Shown here: in pieces, positions 50,881 to 62,745 of the stretch
How the letters are laid out: each line of letters begins with the position of its first letter
Position numbering within the stretch: the stretch's first letter is position 1
NCBI GenBank assembly: GCA_026874595.1
Contig: CM049306.1
Coordinates: forward strand, 1,504,019 to 1,568,018
Source of the DNA: Sipunculus nudus
Taxonomy: Eukaryota; Annelida; Sipuncula; Golfingiida; Sipunculidae
Reading direction: 5' to 3'
DNA length: 64,000 nucleotides
The notes under the pieces: generated by a model
Database searches by the model: none
The model's input: only the letters and a program-made list of their open reading frames with translations
What the model was told of the DNA's origin: nothing
Made by a program: the position numbers and the translations under genes

Positions 50881-51784
50881 AATGAGTGGACTATGACTAA
50901 TATTCCTGAATAAACACTGGTTTACCTTTGTTAGTTCAGTTAGTTGAATTGAACACATACTGAGAGAGGGTTTTTCCTTATTTCTCACTCACATTATAAT
51001 TATCCAGGGGGTATTTCCCAGTAATTCCCAGATGGTAGTGTTAAAGCTGTATTTCCCAGGGCAGGAATTCCTGGGAATCCCCATCCAGGAATTCCCGAAC
51101 AACCCTGATTTAATTACATTTGAATATTAGGATTCATATCCTAAAAATGTTTTCATTTATAAATAAATTCCAAATTTGTTCAAGTTTCCACCACAAATGA
51201 ATTTAACATTGAAATAATAAGATTCATCTTGTTTATAAGTCCTGTGTATTGAAGGGGTAGGTGGGGGAGGAGTATCTGTATTTACTGCTGGCTGCTGAAA
51301 AAAATGTGAAATTATAAGATTCATCTTGTTTACTGTACAGGTCTGTAAACCGAATGGGGTTGAGGGAAGGATGGAAGGGGGGGGGGGGGGGAGTAAGAGA
51401 GAGAAATGTTCTTTGTGGTAGTTACTGCAGACAGCCTGACCCAGCTCACCTAGACAGTGGGAGCAGGCTAGGAGTGAAGCATTACATAACATTATTTGAA
51501 TCTGAAACTGTGATATTTACCAGGCCTTTGTTTGGCCCCACCATGATTAGCTAGCTTCTTTACACTTCAATACACTGGAGATGAACATGTATATTTAATT
51601 AACTTTCAGGGTTTTCCACAGTATTTCCTGGTATAAACAAAGTTACCCAAATTATTTTATTTTTTTATTTTTCACCACTGTCATGGTTTTCCCCTGGAAG
51701 GACTACAACCCTGGAATAAATGCCATATCAGTGCTGAGCAAGGAAGAAGGAAGAATGAAGATGGTCACCACTAACAGATCACAA
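50881..51784. other. Interspersed repeat remnants and a G-tract
   Basis: 51,160-51,500 matches 59,390-59,650 (AAGATTCATCTTGTTTA twice, GTACAGGTCTGT, a G-run, then CTGACCCAGCTCACCTAGAC). A G-run lies at about 51,378-51,391. No gene was recognised. Confidence 0.55.
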
Positions 51785-52985
51785 TACGAGATGAAGCCAA
51801 CCCTACAAATATAACACAATACGAGATGAAGCCAACCCAACAAATATAACAATACGAGATGAAGCCTACCCAACAAATATAATACAATACTAGATGAAGC
51901 CAATCCCAACAAATATAACACAATATGAGATGAAGCCAATCCTAACAAATATAACACAATACGAGATGAAGCCAATCCCAACAAATATAACACAATACGA
52001 GATGAAGCCAACCCCAACAAATATAACACAATACGAGATGAAGCCAATCCCAACAAATATTTACACAATACGAGATGAAGCCAATCCCAACAAATATAAC
52101 ACAATACGAGATGAAGCCAACCCCAACAGATATAACACAATACGAGATGAAGCCAACCCCAACAAATATAACATAATCAAGATGAAGCCAACCCCAACAA
52201 ATATAACACAATACGAGATGAAGCCAATCCCAACAAATATAACACAATACGAGATGAAGCCAACCCCAACAAATATAACACAATACGAGATGAAGCCAAT
52301 CCCAACAAATATAACACAATACGAGATGAAGCCAATCCCAACAAATATAACACAATACGAGATGAAGCCAATCCCAACAAATATAACACAATAGGAGAAC
52401 AAGCCAACCCCAACAAATGTAACACAATACGAGAACAAGCCAACCCCAACAAATATAACACAATACAAGATGAAGCCAACCCCAAAAAATATAACACAAT
52501 ACGAGAACAAGCCAATCCCAACAAATATAACACAATACGAGATGAAGCCAGTCCCAACAAATGTAACACAATACGAGATGAAGCCAATCCCAACAAATAT
52601 AACACAATACAAGATGAAGCCAGTCCTAACAAATATAACACAATACGAGATGAAGCCAATCCCAACAAATATAACACAATACAAGATGAAGCCCATCCCA
52701 ACAAATATAACACAATACGAGATGAAGCCAATCCCAACAAATATAACACAATACGAGATGAAGCCAATCCCAACAAATATAACACAATACGAGATGAAGC
52801 CAATCCCAACAAATATAACACAATACGAGATGAAGCCAATCCCAACAAATATAACACAATACGAGATGAAGCCAACCCCAACAAATATAACACAATATGA
52901 GATGAAGCCAACCCCAACAAATATAACACAATACGAGATGAAGCCAACCCCAACAAATATAACACAATACGAGGTGAAGCCAATA
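51785..52985. repeat. 36-bp minisatellite abutting the exon 1 donor (about 33 copies)
   Basis: The plus-strand unit is AATACGAGATGAAGCCAATC followed by CCAACAAATATAACAC. The array starts about 9 nt inside intron 1. Because 36 is a multiple of three and the unit lacks stops in several frames, it creates long spurious open frames on both strands. On the minus strand, the frame entered from exon 1 reads a hydrophobic 12-residue repeat, [12 protein letters not shown], for about 930 nt before a length change breaks it. Some units vary (AACAAGCCAACC near 52,395-52,510). Confidence 0.93.
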
Positions 52986-52992
52986 TACAGAC

Positions 52993-54349
52993 CTTTCTTG
53001 AACTCCTCAAGCATTGAGTCCAGCTTTGTGTCTTCAAAAACGAAGTTGACTGGGTGATTGTAGAACTTGAGTACAGTTCTCAGTGGAGTTTTATCATCTG
53101 GATCCACAAAGGCTAAATCTTTGATATTCAACAGTGCTACGATATTTGTTTTCTCTTTTTCATAAACAGGTATTCTTGTATAGCCTGTTTTCATGATCTC
53201 TGACATGGTGTCAAAGTCCAAAATTCTGTTGATTTCCACCATGAATACATCATCCAGTTTGGTCATAACATCCCTGACTGTCTTCCTGGACAACTCCAGG
53301 GCCCCAGCAATGATATTAACCTCATCATTCACCAAGTCAATATTTTCTTTGGTCAATTTCAGCAGTTCCCGCAAACGATCACGGTTGTAGACATTACCGA
53401 TCTCTTCCCCAAGTATACAGTCAAGAACTTTACTTATGGGATAGGCAACAACAAATGTAAGTACCATGAAAAACTTGGTGATTAAAATTGTTTTGGCGCC
53501 AATAGCCAACCCGTGTCTGCTGCAAACAGCTTGAGGGATGATCTCACCAAACACCACGATACCAGCCGTGGCTCCCACCACTGCATACGCACCACTTCCA
53601 GTTAAATCGTCCAACAGTATAGTCAAAGTATTGTTAACCAACACATTTCCAAGGAGAATTGTACATAACAGAAAATTGCCCCTTTTCCGTACAGGACTTA
53701 TCTTTTTGGCATATTTCTGCTCTTTTGGGCTACCAACACTTTCTACGATTTGTAACTCGGTTTTGTCCAGTGACATCAACCCCAAGTTCAGTCCACTAAA
53801 CAACCCTGACAGACACAGAAGTAACAAGACTACAATAACTTGTAACCATAACGGCAGCATTGTTCTCCGACCCGACTTTGTGAAAATTTGCATCCATGGA
53901 CTCGCCCCCTGGTGGACCCACTGCATGTCAGTGACCGTTTGGTTGTTAGTAGTCCTAGTAATGGAGTTCTTAACACACATGAACAAGGGGCCATCATTAT
54001 GAGCTAGTTTAACAATGACAACAGCCGATGTTTTGCTTTCAACGGTTGATGAAGTAGTAAAAGTATCGGTTGACCGCAGGTCATCGCAGTTCTTGTTTTT
54101 TGTGGCATTCTTCTGTGTGAAGGATATACTTGTGTTTGCCGACAGATCATTGCCAAACAACCGGATAGGGACAAACCGGTCTGCCGTCACGACAAGATGC
54201 CCGTCCTCAAAAGAAGTTTTCTCTACAGATGCTATTCCGAGGCCGTGGACGACTGCAGAGGCGCCTTCAGCGCTATCTGAACCAAGGATAACAACATTTA
54301 GCGAAACTACCAGCGCGATCCATGTCTGTGGGAGCGCTACCACCGCCAT
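52993..54349 (-). CDS. CNNM: CNNM-family magnesium transporter/regulator, exon 1 (N-terminus to first CBS motif)
   Basis: CNNM (ancient conserved domain) proteins sit in the plasma membrane and regulate or perform Mg2+ efflux. Seen here, counting from the ATG at 54349: a hydrophobic signal-like segment at about residues 2-23; an extracellular domain with N-glycosylation sequons at about 72, 81 and 136; a DUF21 membrane domain at about 165-340, with the family motifs [16 protein letters not shown] (179-194), LLGNVLVNN (232-240) and [16 protein letters not shown] (265-280); and a first CBS motif at about 355-415 ([22 protein letters not shown]). The exon ends at [10 protein letters not shown] plus one base at 52993, followed by GTCTGT, a weak donor. 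I chose the ATG at 54349 because it has A at -3 and G at +4 and begins the signal peptide. An in-frame ATG at 54424 has poor context. The sequence is CNNM2/CNNM4-like; orthology to one human paralogue cannot be assigned by eye. Confidence 0.97.
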
Positions 54350-56229
54350 ACTTGTTGAGGTCAGAGGTAGAACTGGCCACTCTCCCTTCATATGGCATAT
54401 TAAGCAGTTCACGTACAATGTCATCTAGGGCACTGCTTTCGTCATGAATCGATTGTTTGTCACTCTGGGCAACTTTCGAGAGATGACCTAAAGATACTAA
54501 ACTCCTCATATATCATGCTTCGTATTAATTAACTACAATCCTTTTTATGGTTTAATTCCTAAAATGAGACTTATAATTGTATCCATGGTGATAAAATATT
54601 TATTAAGACAACCATGCAGATATAACAAGTGCGAGAGACGGGTACATATAGTGATACAACGATCGAGAGGTTATATCAGAGGGGATTAGAGAGTTAATAA
54701 TTAAATTCACACTTACAGGGGTGCTGATCTATATAGTATTACAATATAACATGTATATACATCAATCATATTTTAAATTATTAACACACCAAGGTAAACT
54801 ATAAAATTAAAGCGTCGACAACGAGGAACGTGTGCGATATGAGAGGCAAATCTTTCAATAATTACACATGTATGCCTAACAATGTATAATATTGGATGGA
54901 TTGATTGATTATTTATTCATAGCAAACATAGCCATGTGACACAATTGTAAATATCCTGCACATACATGTTTATTAATATAAGACATCGTATACATTAGAA
55001 CTGCATGCACATTACACTTGAACAAGATTGACAAAAAAAGACATATTCCTCTTAATTTTCAGAATAACTAAACAAATATAAATATACTTAAATTCAAAAG
55101 TTAAGATTTAAATCCATATTTTACATTAAATCAATTATCTAGTTTTTTTACTGATCATTCTTCCTGATAAATAAAAAAAGACATACTGTGAGTAGGCCTA
55201 CTTAATACTGTGTAGTAGAACAAGCGATCGTTTGATGACAAGTTAACGATATAACTGCTACTGTAGAAATGCTTAGATCCCATGCAGTAAACACAAGGTA
55301 CACGGAGTCGGGAATAGGTGTCTCTGCATGCACCGTCAGCTCACATTGAGTCAGCTGACGAGGATGCGCGGCTTCGGGGGCATATCAACACCAGTGACCA
55401 ACTATGAGGTTGATTCGTTTAAGGTTAGATTATGAAATTAATCCCATTGGAGGCAACAAGACATATAAACGACACGGTTCAAGTAGGACCGTGGGCCAAT
55501 CAGAGACTACTAGGTGTTATAATGATGTGAATAAGGTTGCACTATAGATACAGGCCTAATATCAATGGACACCCTTATTGTGGAACTTGAAAACATTTTA
55601 AATAATTGTGTTGCCGTCCGTTTTAGTCAGATCTGCCAAGTGAAAGAGAACTGTAACACAGTGAACACCGTTAATTTAATTAGGACAGAATATGAAAACA
55701 GTTCAACTGCCGGCCGTCATACAGGGGATACAGTTATGATAGAACATGAAAACACTTAAACTGAATGCTAAATAAGAGAAACTGTGCAGACGTATCCCCA
55801 TCGGACTATAAATTATCATATTTTTTTGGAAAGTATGCGTGTATAATATCCCTTTTGGTGAAAAATGCATTTTTTTATTATTTCATTTTTTATGAGGAGG
55901 CACAGTAATGGTATTTAATGTAAAATTCAGTTTAAGTATCTGTATCATGATGATGTTTAAAGTACTTTGTATAAATCTAAGTACCAGGAGGATTAAAGTT
56001 CAGGCCGATTTTATATTTAAAGAAACTGTTGTCCTTCCAAAACTAACGATACAATTGCCTTCATGAACTAGGATTCCCTTAGCAGAGCCTTAAAATACGT
56101 GCAGAAGCGGATCGGAAGGGAGGGGGGGGGGGTTCTAGGGGGTCCAGCCCCCCCCCCCTTTCGGCCATTTTTTTGCGACCTGGAACCTGCAGTATAAACT
56201 ACACAGTAGCGATACCAAGCATATGGTGA
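54350..56229 (-). promoter_or_regulatory. Upstream region of CNNM: probable 5' UTR and proximal promoter, boundaries unknown
   Basis: Non-repetitive sequence upstream of the chosen ATG. An ATG at 54,509-54,507 opens a 78-codon frame that overlaps the CNNM start in a different frame and would be an inhibitory upstream ORF if transcribed. A TTGAGTCAGCTGAC motif at about 55,348-55,361 resembles an AP-1/Maf site. G and C tracts lie at 56,120-56,160. No TATA box or transcription start can be fixed by eye, and an upstream non-coding exon is possible. Confidence 0.35.
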
Positions 56230-57650
56230 TTTAGTGAGCAGTGGGTGTAGAACTATATCATAATGTAGAAGACCCCCTAAACTAGGAAAAGAAGGATTAA
56301 ACTAGGAATGTAAGGATTAATGAACGGTCTTGATTGTTTAATAGACCATTCTCACGGTGTTGAACTATATCATGATGTAGATGACCCACTATACCAGGGA
56401 AGAAAAGGATTATTGAACGGTCTTGATTGTTTAATAGACATTTCTCACGGTGTTGAACTATATAATAATGTAAAAGACCCACTAAACTAGGAATGTAAGG
56501 TTTAATGAACGTTCTTGATTGTTTAATAGACCATTCTCACGGTGTTGAACTATATCATAATGTAAAAGACCCACTAAACTAGGAATGTAAGGATTAATAA
56601 ACGGTCTTGATTGTTTAATAGACCATTCTCACGGTGTAGTACTATATCATAATGTAAAAGACCCACTAAACTAGGAATGTCAGGATTAATGAACGGTCTT
56701 GATTGTTTAATAGACCATTCTCACGGTGTAGTACTATATCATAATGTAAAAGACCCACTAAACTAGGAATGTCAGGATTAATGAACGGTCTTGATTGTTT
56801 AATAGACCATTCTCACGGTGTCGTACTATATCATAATGTAAAAGACCCACTAAACTAGGAATTTAAGGATTAATGAACGGTCTTGATTGTTTAATAGACC
56901 ATTCTCACGGTGTTGAACTATATCATAATGTAAAAGACCCACAAAACTAATATGTAAGGTTTAATGAACGGTCTTGATTGTTTAATAGACCATTCTCACG
57001 GTGTTGAACTATATCATAATGTAAAAGACCCACTAAACTAGGAATGTAAGGTTTAATGAACGGTCTTGATTGTTTAATAGACCATTCTCACGGTGTCGTA
57101 CTATATCATAATGTAAAAGACCCACTAAACTAGGAATTTAAGGATTAATGAACGGTCTTGATTGTTTAATAGACCATTCTCACGGTGTAGTACTATATCA
57201 TAATGTAAAAGACCCACTAAACTAGGAATGTAAGGATTAATGAACGGTCTTGATTGTTTAATAGACCATTCGCACGGTGTTGAACTATATCATAATGTAA
57301 AAGACCCACTAAACTAGGAATGTAAGGTTTAATGAACGGTCTTGATTGTTTAATAGACCATTCCCTCGGTGTTGAACTATATCATAATGTAAAAGACCAA
57401 CTAAACTAGGAATGTAAGGATTAATGAACGGTCTTGATTGTTTAATAGACCATTCCCTCGGTGTAGAACTATATCATAATGTAAAAGACCCACTAAACTA
57501 GGAATGTAAGGATTAATGAACGGTCTTGATTGTTAAATAGAACATTCTCACGGTGTTGAACTATATCATAATGTAGATGACCCACTATACACTAGGAAGA
57601 GAAGGAAAAATGAACGGTCTTGATTGTTTAACAATTCATTCTCACGGCTT
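56230..57650. repeat. 92-bp minisatellite upstream of CNNM (15 copies)
   Basis: The plus-strand unit is GAACTATATCATAATGTAAA, AGACCCACTAAACTAGGAAT, GTAAGGATTAATGAACGGTC, TTGATTGTTTAATAGACCAT, TCTCACGGTGTT. Each unit includes a small inverted repeat, GGTCT(N12)AGACC. The array is about 1.9-3.3 kb upstream of the CNNM ATG. End units are the most diverged. Confidence 0.93.
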
Positions 57651-57881
57651 TGACGACATTCCACTCATGCATGAATTTGATATATAAACTTGACATTATC
57701 AAACAAATCTGTAAGAACGAAGGACCAATCTTCCATTATTCTGCTTTTACTGTTGAAAGAATTTATAATTCACAAAAGTAATTGTTTTTAAAGAATTAAA
57801 TATTTTTGTTGTGAGATGAGTGATACGTATATATATATTTCATAGCGTGGGAAGAATCTTCACAAACAAAACATTTAAATC

Positions 57882-60258
57882 AAAGGACCCATGGGTCACG
57901 TCGCTCTTCTGAATTTTGGAAAACTTTAGCAAATGCAAAATATACTTATTTCCTACATTTTTTCAAATATATTAGCATTTGATAAGCTAAGAGGAAATGG
58001 CCCTGCTATAATGAACTCTGTAATAATATAACATGGGCCAAAGTGTAATAATAAACATTAATTTACCAGCTGAAATAAAATGCTGTCAAAAATTTAAATG
58101 AGCATAAACAAAATTTTAAGGTATTAATCACATTTGCACTGTGTATTAAACGAAACTTGTGATGTGAAACAATTTAATGATGATATAAGGAAAAAATGGG
58201 TCTTATTGTTATAAGAAAGGATACATTTTATAAACAAAATAATGTGAATTTCATTAAGTTTTCAATAGTTAAATATATGGCCACATGAGCTAAAAATTAA
58301 TACCACGAAAGTTTGCCCAATATCCCTGTTTAAATAACGTTAACAGTGTTATTCATATCAAGGCCCCGCCAACTTCAAGAGATATGAATGAAATGCTACA
58401 AAGTATTTATCAGGGTAGGGATCAGGTGCTTGTACCTGTACCTGTACCTAGGTACACATTTCAGAGTAACTGTACCTGTAACTGTACCTGCCAGTCATGA
58501 GTAGGAAGTACCTTGAACCTGTACCTTTACCTGGAACTAAAGTACCTGTACCTTGTACAAGGTACTCCAGGCACATTTTCATATTTTCAGTTTTTTTAGT
58601 TTTTATCTCTTTTAGTATTAAATTTGGTTATCTGTAGTGTAAAATAATCAGCAAGCCATCACTGTGATAGACTGCTCATAAACTGAATTATTAACACATC
58701 TCCAGAATGGTCACGTTTACAATCAGCTGTAACCATTTATTAATCAAATCATTCGATTATACTGTGCTTGGTGCACTTAATGAAATTTTAGTACACAAAT
58801 ATGTTCGTGAAGTATGGTGTCATAGGCTACTGTAATTGGTGTACTTAATGGACTTTCAGTAGACATGAATATCATGTTTATGAATGTATGGTGCCATAGT
58901 CTACTTGGTCCACTTAATGGACTTTTAATACACTTGCATATTATGTTTGTGAATGTATAGTGCCACACAGATAACAAGTTCTAATAAAATATACTTCAAT
59001 AAATGACTTCAATATTGTTTGATATAGGGAAAAAGGCATGTTAACTTGCATATACATAAATTTATGCTACAATTATTATCCGTAAAAATGTCTTTGAAGA
59101 AATCCAAAATAAATGTACCTGTACCTGTACCTAGGTACTTTCTAAAGTACCTGTACCTGTATCTTGGTACTCTGTGAAAATGATGTACCTGTACCTGTAC
59201 CTGGCCAATCCACAAGTACCTGTACCTGTACCTAGGTACTTTCACTTGTACCTGGCCCCAACCCTGGTATTTATATCTTATTAAAACTTAACATGTAAAT
59301 GAGCATTTACATAAGATCCTAAAATTTTATCAAATTTTAATATAAGATTATCCTGAAATCCTGAAATTTCTTTTGTTTAAAAAAATCAAAATTGTTCAAG
59401 TTTGAACACAAAAAAATGAACTTAACATTGAAATTATATGATTCATCTTGTTTATTAGTCCTGAGTTTTTAAGGGGTGGGTGGGGGAGTAATCTCTGTGG
59501 ATACTGCTGAAAAAAATGTGAAATCATCAGATTAATTTTGTATCTGTTGTACAGGTCTGTCAACAGAATGTGGTGGGGGGGGGGGGGGGGCTCTCTGTGG
59601 AAGTTCCTGCAGACATCCTGACCCAGCTCACCTAGACGGAGGGAGCTGGCCAGGAGTGAAGCGATTACATAAAAGCATTAATGGGGGAACTGAGAGCTAG
59701 CTCTATAGTAACCTACGTATACCACTGGCTTGATGTAAACAAAACTTGACATGGTGCTAAAAAAGTGAATAAAATCTACAATTTTTGATCGATTGGTTTC
59801 AATTTTCAGATTTTTACAGCTGAAAATTAAATCTACAGCACTAACAGGGAAAAAATGTGCCATGGGCAAATTCGGGTGAAATTTAAGGTACTGATATTAT
59901 ATTTAAGTTATATTATAAGTTATATCCCTGAAAAAAGTCTCTGGCTTCAGCAATTCTGACATTAAATGAGTAAATATGTTTCCTGATTTATTTACAAAGT
60001 ACTTTTTGTTCGGCCCCATAACTTAAAAAAAAATTAAGCAATACTGACCTAATTTCGGGCATGATAATAGCAAATGTATAGAGGAATATGCATATCAAAT
60101 ATGATCAATGTCAGATCAGTGGTTTTGATATTAGGCAGTCTTGAAGTGTCACCATGGGGTTTTAATGGAAAATTGAGGTTTTTCCTTAATATCTCAAAGG
60201 AACAGAGTCGGACGGACAACGAAAAAAGGACCATTACTATAGCTCAGCTGAGCTAATA
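57882..60258 (+). repeat. R1-related repeat hosting the hAT-type element
   Basis: Starts AAAGGACCCATGGGTCAC (about 57,884) and ends CAGCTGAGCTAATAAA at about 60,258. It is interrupted by the hAT-type element at 58,411-59,266 and contains a G-run at about 59,575-59,590. The 3' part (59,680-60,258) matches the R1 3' halves elsewhere. Confidence 0.65.
58411..59266. mobile_element. hAT-type non-autonomous element with GTACCT subterminal repeats (856 bp)
   Basis: The element has 8-bp direct repeats GTATTTAT at 58403-58410 and 59267-59274, and termini CAGGGTAGGG and CCCAACCCTG (9 of 10 inverted matches). A CAGGG-type end with 8-bp duplication is characteristic of hAT. Both subterminal zones (about 58,430-58,570 and 59,115-59,255) are packed with TGTACCTGTACCTAGGTAC-like repeats. 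The site without the insertion is visible in the related copy at about 46,135 (CTACAAAATATTTATATC). No transposase coding sequence is present. Confidence 0.87.
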
Positions 60259-62049
60259 AAACTAGAAGCATTTACATTATTATGAGAGCATAAAATGTGA
60301 CATTTAGAGAAATGTAATTAAGAAAACTGAAATCCATTTACAGCAAAGATAATGATATATGGATAAATAGATAAAACTGATAGTCTCATTATCTAAAAAT
60401 AAAACAAATTTATTAATACTTAGTTGCGTTAAATGTAACTAAGTAGTCAGTCGAAGTGAATGAAATATATTAGTAAAGGACACCAAATTATTGCCGGACC
60501 ATCGGAAGGATTTGCAGGCCTTTGGCGAAATTAAGCGCACCCCCCCCCCCCTTCCGGATATTCCTGGTAACTATTTTTACAGGGTGTGATGCAGGTCACA
60601 TTATTTTTATATGTATAGATATTTAGTTTTGCATTTGTGCACTTAAAAGGTTTCAGTTTTTACACTGAAATGCATTTCAAAGTGAAATTATTACTGTATT
60701 GAACATAAGTATAAAACATATATATGATTTGCTAGAGTAAAACCTAAAGTTAGATTTAAATAAGCAGGGAAACTACTGTTTTCAGACATCTTTATCCGAC
60801 ATCAGAAATGATGGAGATCTGAAAGACACATGCAATGATAAAACAGGTTTTAATTTTAATGTTGATGAACAGTATTCGCTTATACTTAATCTAAATAATT
60901 ACTTATATGTAAGGTCAGTTCTGCAGGTATCCACTAAGATTACATTAAAATTTCCGGCCAGATTTTTAAAGACAAATAAAATATACATTTTTCTGCAAAT
61001 AATTATATCTTGTCAATTAGTTTGTTTCATATTTTTATAGGTTTATATATTAATCGTGGGAGTTTATAGTAGCATAAATAGAAATGTTTTGACAACACTT
61101 AATTGTTTCCGGGCACAGTCCTTATCAGTTGATGGTTAGCACCTCATCATTGGGGCCATGCAGTCTAGATTCTGCATCTCCATATGCCCAGACTAGTGCT
61201 GTCAGGTCTTGGCTTAGTGCACAGGAACAGTCTAGACAGTTGCACAGCACCATAGACTCTGGTTCACAACTTCATGAAATTATCCAACCACTTACTGATT
61301 TTATCCAAAACAATTTCAGTGGCATGACTGTGGTATCAAAATAAGTGAACTTTATCTAAAAGAAAAAACTAGACTGTAAGGAAACATATGATGCATACGA
61401 GTTAGACCAATAATAAGACTGTTGTCACCAGTTTGGACATTAAAGGTAAGACAAGTAAACATCTTCTATTAAATTCTATACAGCCTACAGTGCTGATGTA
61501 TGTGAATTTCTTAACTTACAAACGCTTAAATTTTCTATTATATATAGGGTGTGGAAGTAAGTATTCTTTATATAAACTTCCAGGGGGGAGTGGAAAAAGC
61601 ACTTTCTTAAATTAAACATATTACCGGTAAGCAAAAACAAATTAAGAGAATAAGACATATATAATCAAACAGATGCGCGGGCTTTTCTTTATCGCAGTCA
61701 CCTCAAATTGGAGCCGCACCAACCCAACAGCGCGTTGGGATTCCTGATAATGACATAACTAAAGAGAGGGTTTCCCTCCCCAACACTCGCATTCTATATT
61801 ACACTGTGAATGAAACGTTTGTTATAATTAATTGAACTATAATTATTGATTTGTATCTAGATAGAAAACGTGCAACAAAGCTGCACACAAATATATAAAT
61901 ATCGTTAAGAATAGTGACTGAGTTATGTCATATTAAGAACATGTTTGGTCACAAACAGATACATATTTGTATACAATTAATCCAATGCTGATAATTAAAA
62001 TTAGGGGGGGGGGGGGCCTACAAAGATAAAAAAAATACAATAGGTGCTT
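60259..62049. other. No confirmed gene; one coding-like stretch
   Basis: A frame at 61,129-61,344 (plus strand) is preceded by an acceptor-like CCTTATCAG at about 61,122-61,130. It encodes a Ser-rich segment ending SGMTVVSK before a stop. It looks more coding-like than its surroundings but matches no domain I know. The rest is AT-rich, with C or G runs at about 60,540 and 62,005. A conserved-element test is needed before calling an exon. Confidence 0.3.
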
Positions 62050-62170
62050 GGTTAATACCATCCAGTCTGACGCTTGTCGTGCGCGTTGTAGCCGCGTTAG
62101 TATGTTTTGAATTTGTCGCGAGCTGCGCGCGGGGCGCACGCGTGACGCGTGACGCGCGCGTTAGTCTGTT
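62050..62170 (+). promoter_or_regulatory. Short CpG-rich patch, possible promoter
   Basis: Dense CpG sequence (GTCGTGCGCGTTGTAGCCGC, then GCGCGCGGGGCGCACGCGTG) of about 120 bp stands out from AT-rich surroundings. It is followed, after the foldback MITE, by a GC-richer stretch that ends in a strong donor-like CGGTAAGTG at 62,739. Direction and function are inference. Confidence 0.3.
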
Positions 62171-62436
62171 CACAGGCGCTTGAATCGCTATTTGTGTTGA
62201 TATTGGCTTAAATCGTGTTCAATTTACCTTAACAACAATCCCCTACCGTGCAATGAGCTGTAAACCATGTTATATCGCTTGCCGGTACTTGTTTATATAA
62301 TAGATACATTATAAACAAGTTCCGGCAAGCGATATAACATGGTTTACAGCTCATTGCACGGTAGGGGATTGTTGTTAAGGTAAATTGAACACGATTTAAG
62401 CCAATATCAACACAAATAGCGATTCAAGCGCCTGTG
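62171..62436. mobile_element. Foldback MITE: 266-nt near-perfect palindrome
   Basis: Arms of about 127 nt (starting CACAGGCGCTTGAATCGC and ending with its complement) enclose a loop of about 12 nt (TAATAGATACAT). I find one mismatch between the arms (T at about 62,286 versus A in the mirror position). The palindrome is flanked on both sides by the direct repeat GTCTGTT (62164-62170 and 62437-62443), consistent with a 7-bp target duplication. The near-identity of the arms implies recent insertion or arm correction. The superfamily is not assigned. Confidence 0.85.
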
Positions 62437-62739
62437 GTCTGTTTTGGGCTGAAGGCAGCTGCAGCGTATCGACAACCGAAGTGCTCTCTGGCGGGAAATA
62501 CATGCAAGCACTATTCTGGCCGATTTTACAGGAGCGCCACCGTGTGTCAGTGTAAGAGACTAGGATTATTCATCAAATTGCAAAACTGCTTGGAGAGTGA
62601 CCGGAAGTTGACACCGTCAAGGTCAAGGCTGTATTTGTCAACTTCTGTAAACATGCTGAGGATGCAACAAATGGGTTGTGTCAAAGGGGCGAATAGCCCA
62701 GCAGAGAACGGGTGTTAGTGGCGTGTCTGGCTAGCTTCG
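62437..62739 (+). other. Candidate non-coding or 5' exon of an unidentified gene
   Basis: The stretch between the MITE and a strong donor-like GTAAGT (62,740-62,745) is GC-richer than its flanks. A 94-codon open frame (62,434-62,718) stops before the donor and contains no domain I recognise, so a 5' UTR exon is as likely as coding. Only composition and the donor support it. Confidence 0.2.
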
Positions 62740-62745
62740 GTAAGT

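Noticed and set aside
36095-52985. Periods of 36, 42 and 54 bp (all multiples of three) as evidence of coding origin
   Set aside because: Other arrays in the same gene have periods of 43, 44 and 92 bp, so multiples of three are not systematic.
52061-52992. Treating the hydrophobic 12-residue repeats as the natural C-terminal part of CNNM
   Set aside because: The CNNM family continues after EEFKK with the CBS2 sequence found in exon 2 in the correct phase, so the repeats are intron. Kept only as a possible retained-intron product.
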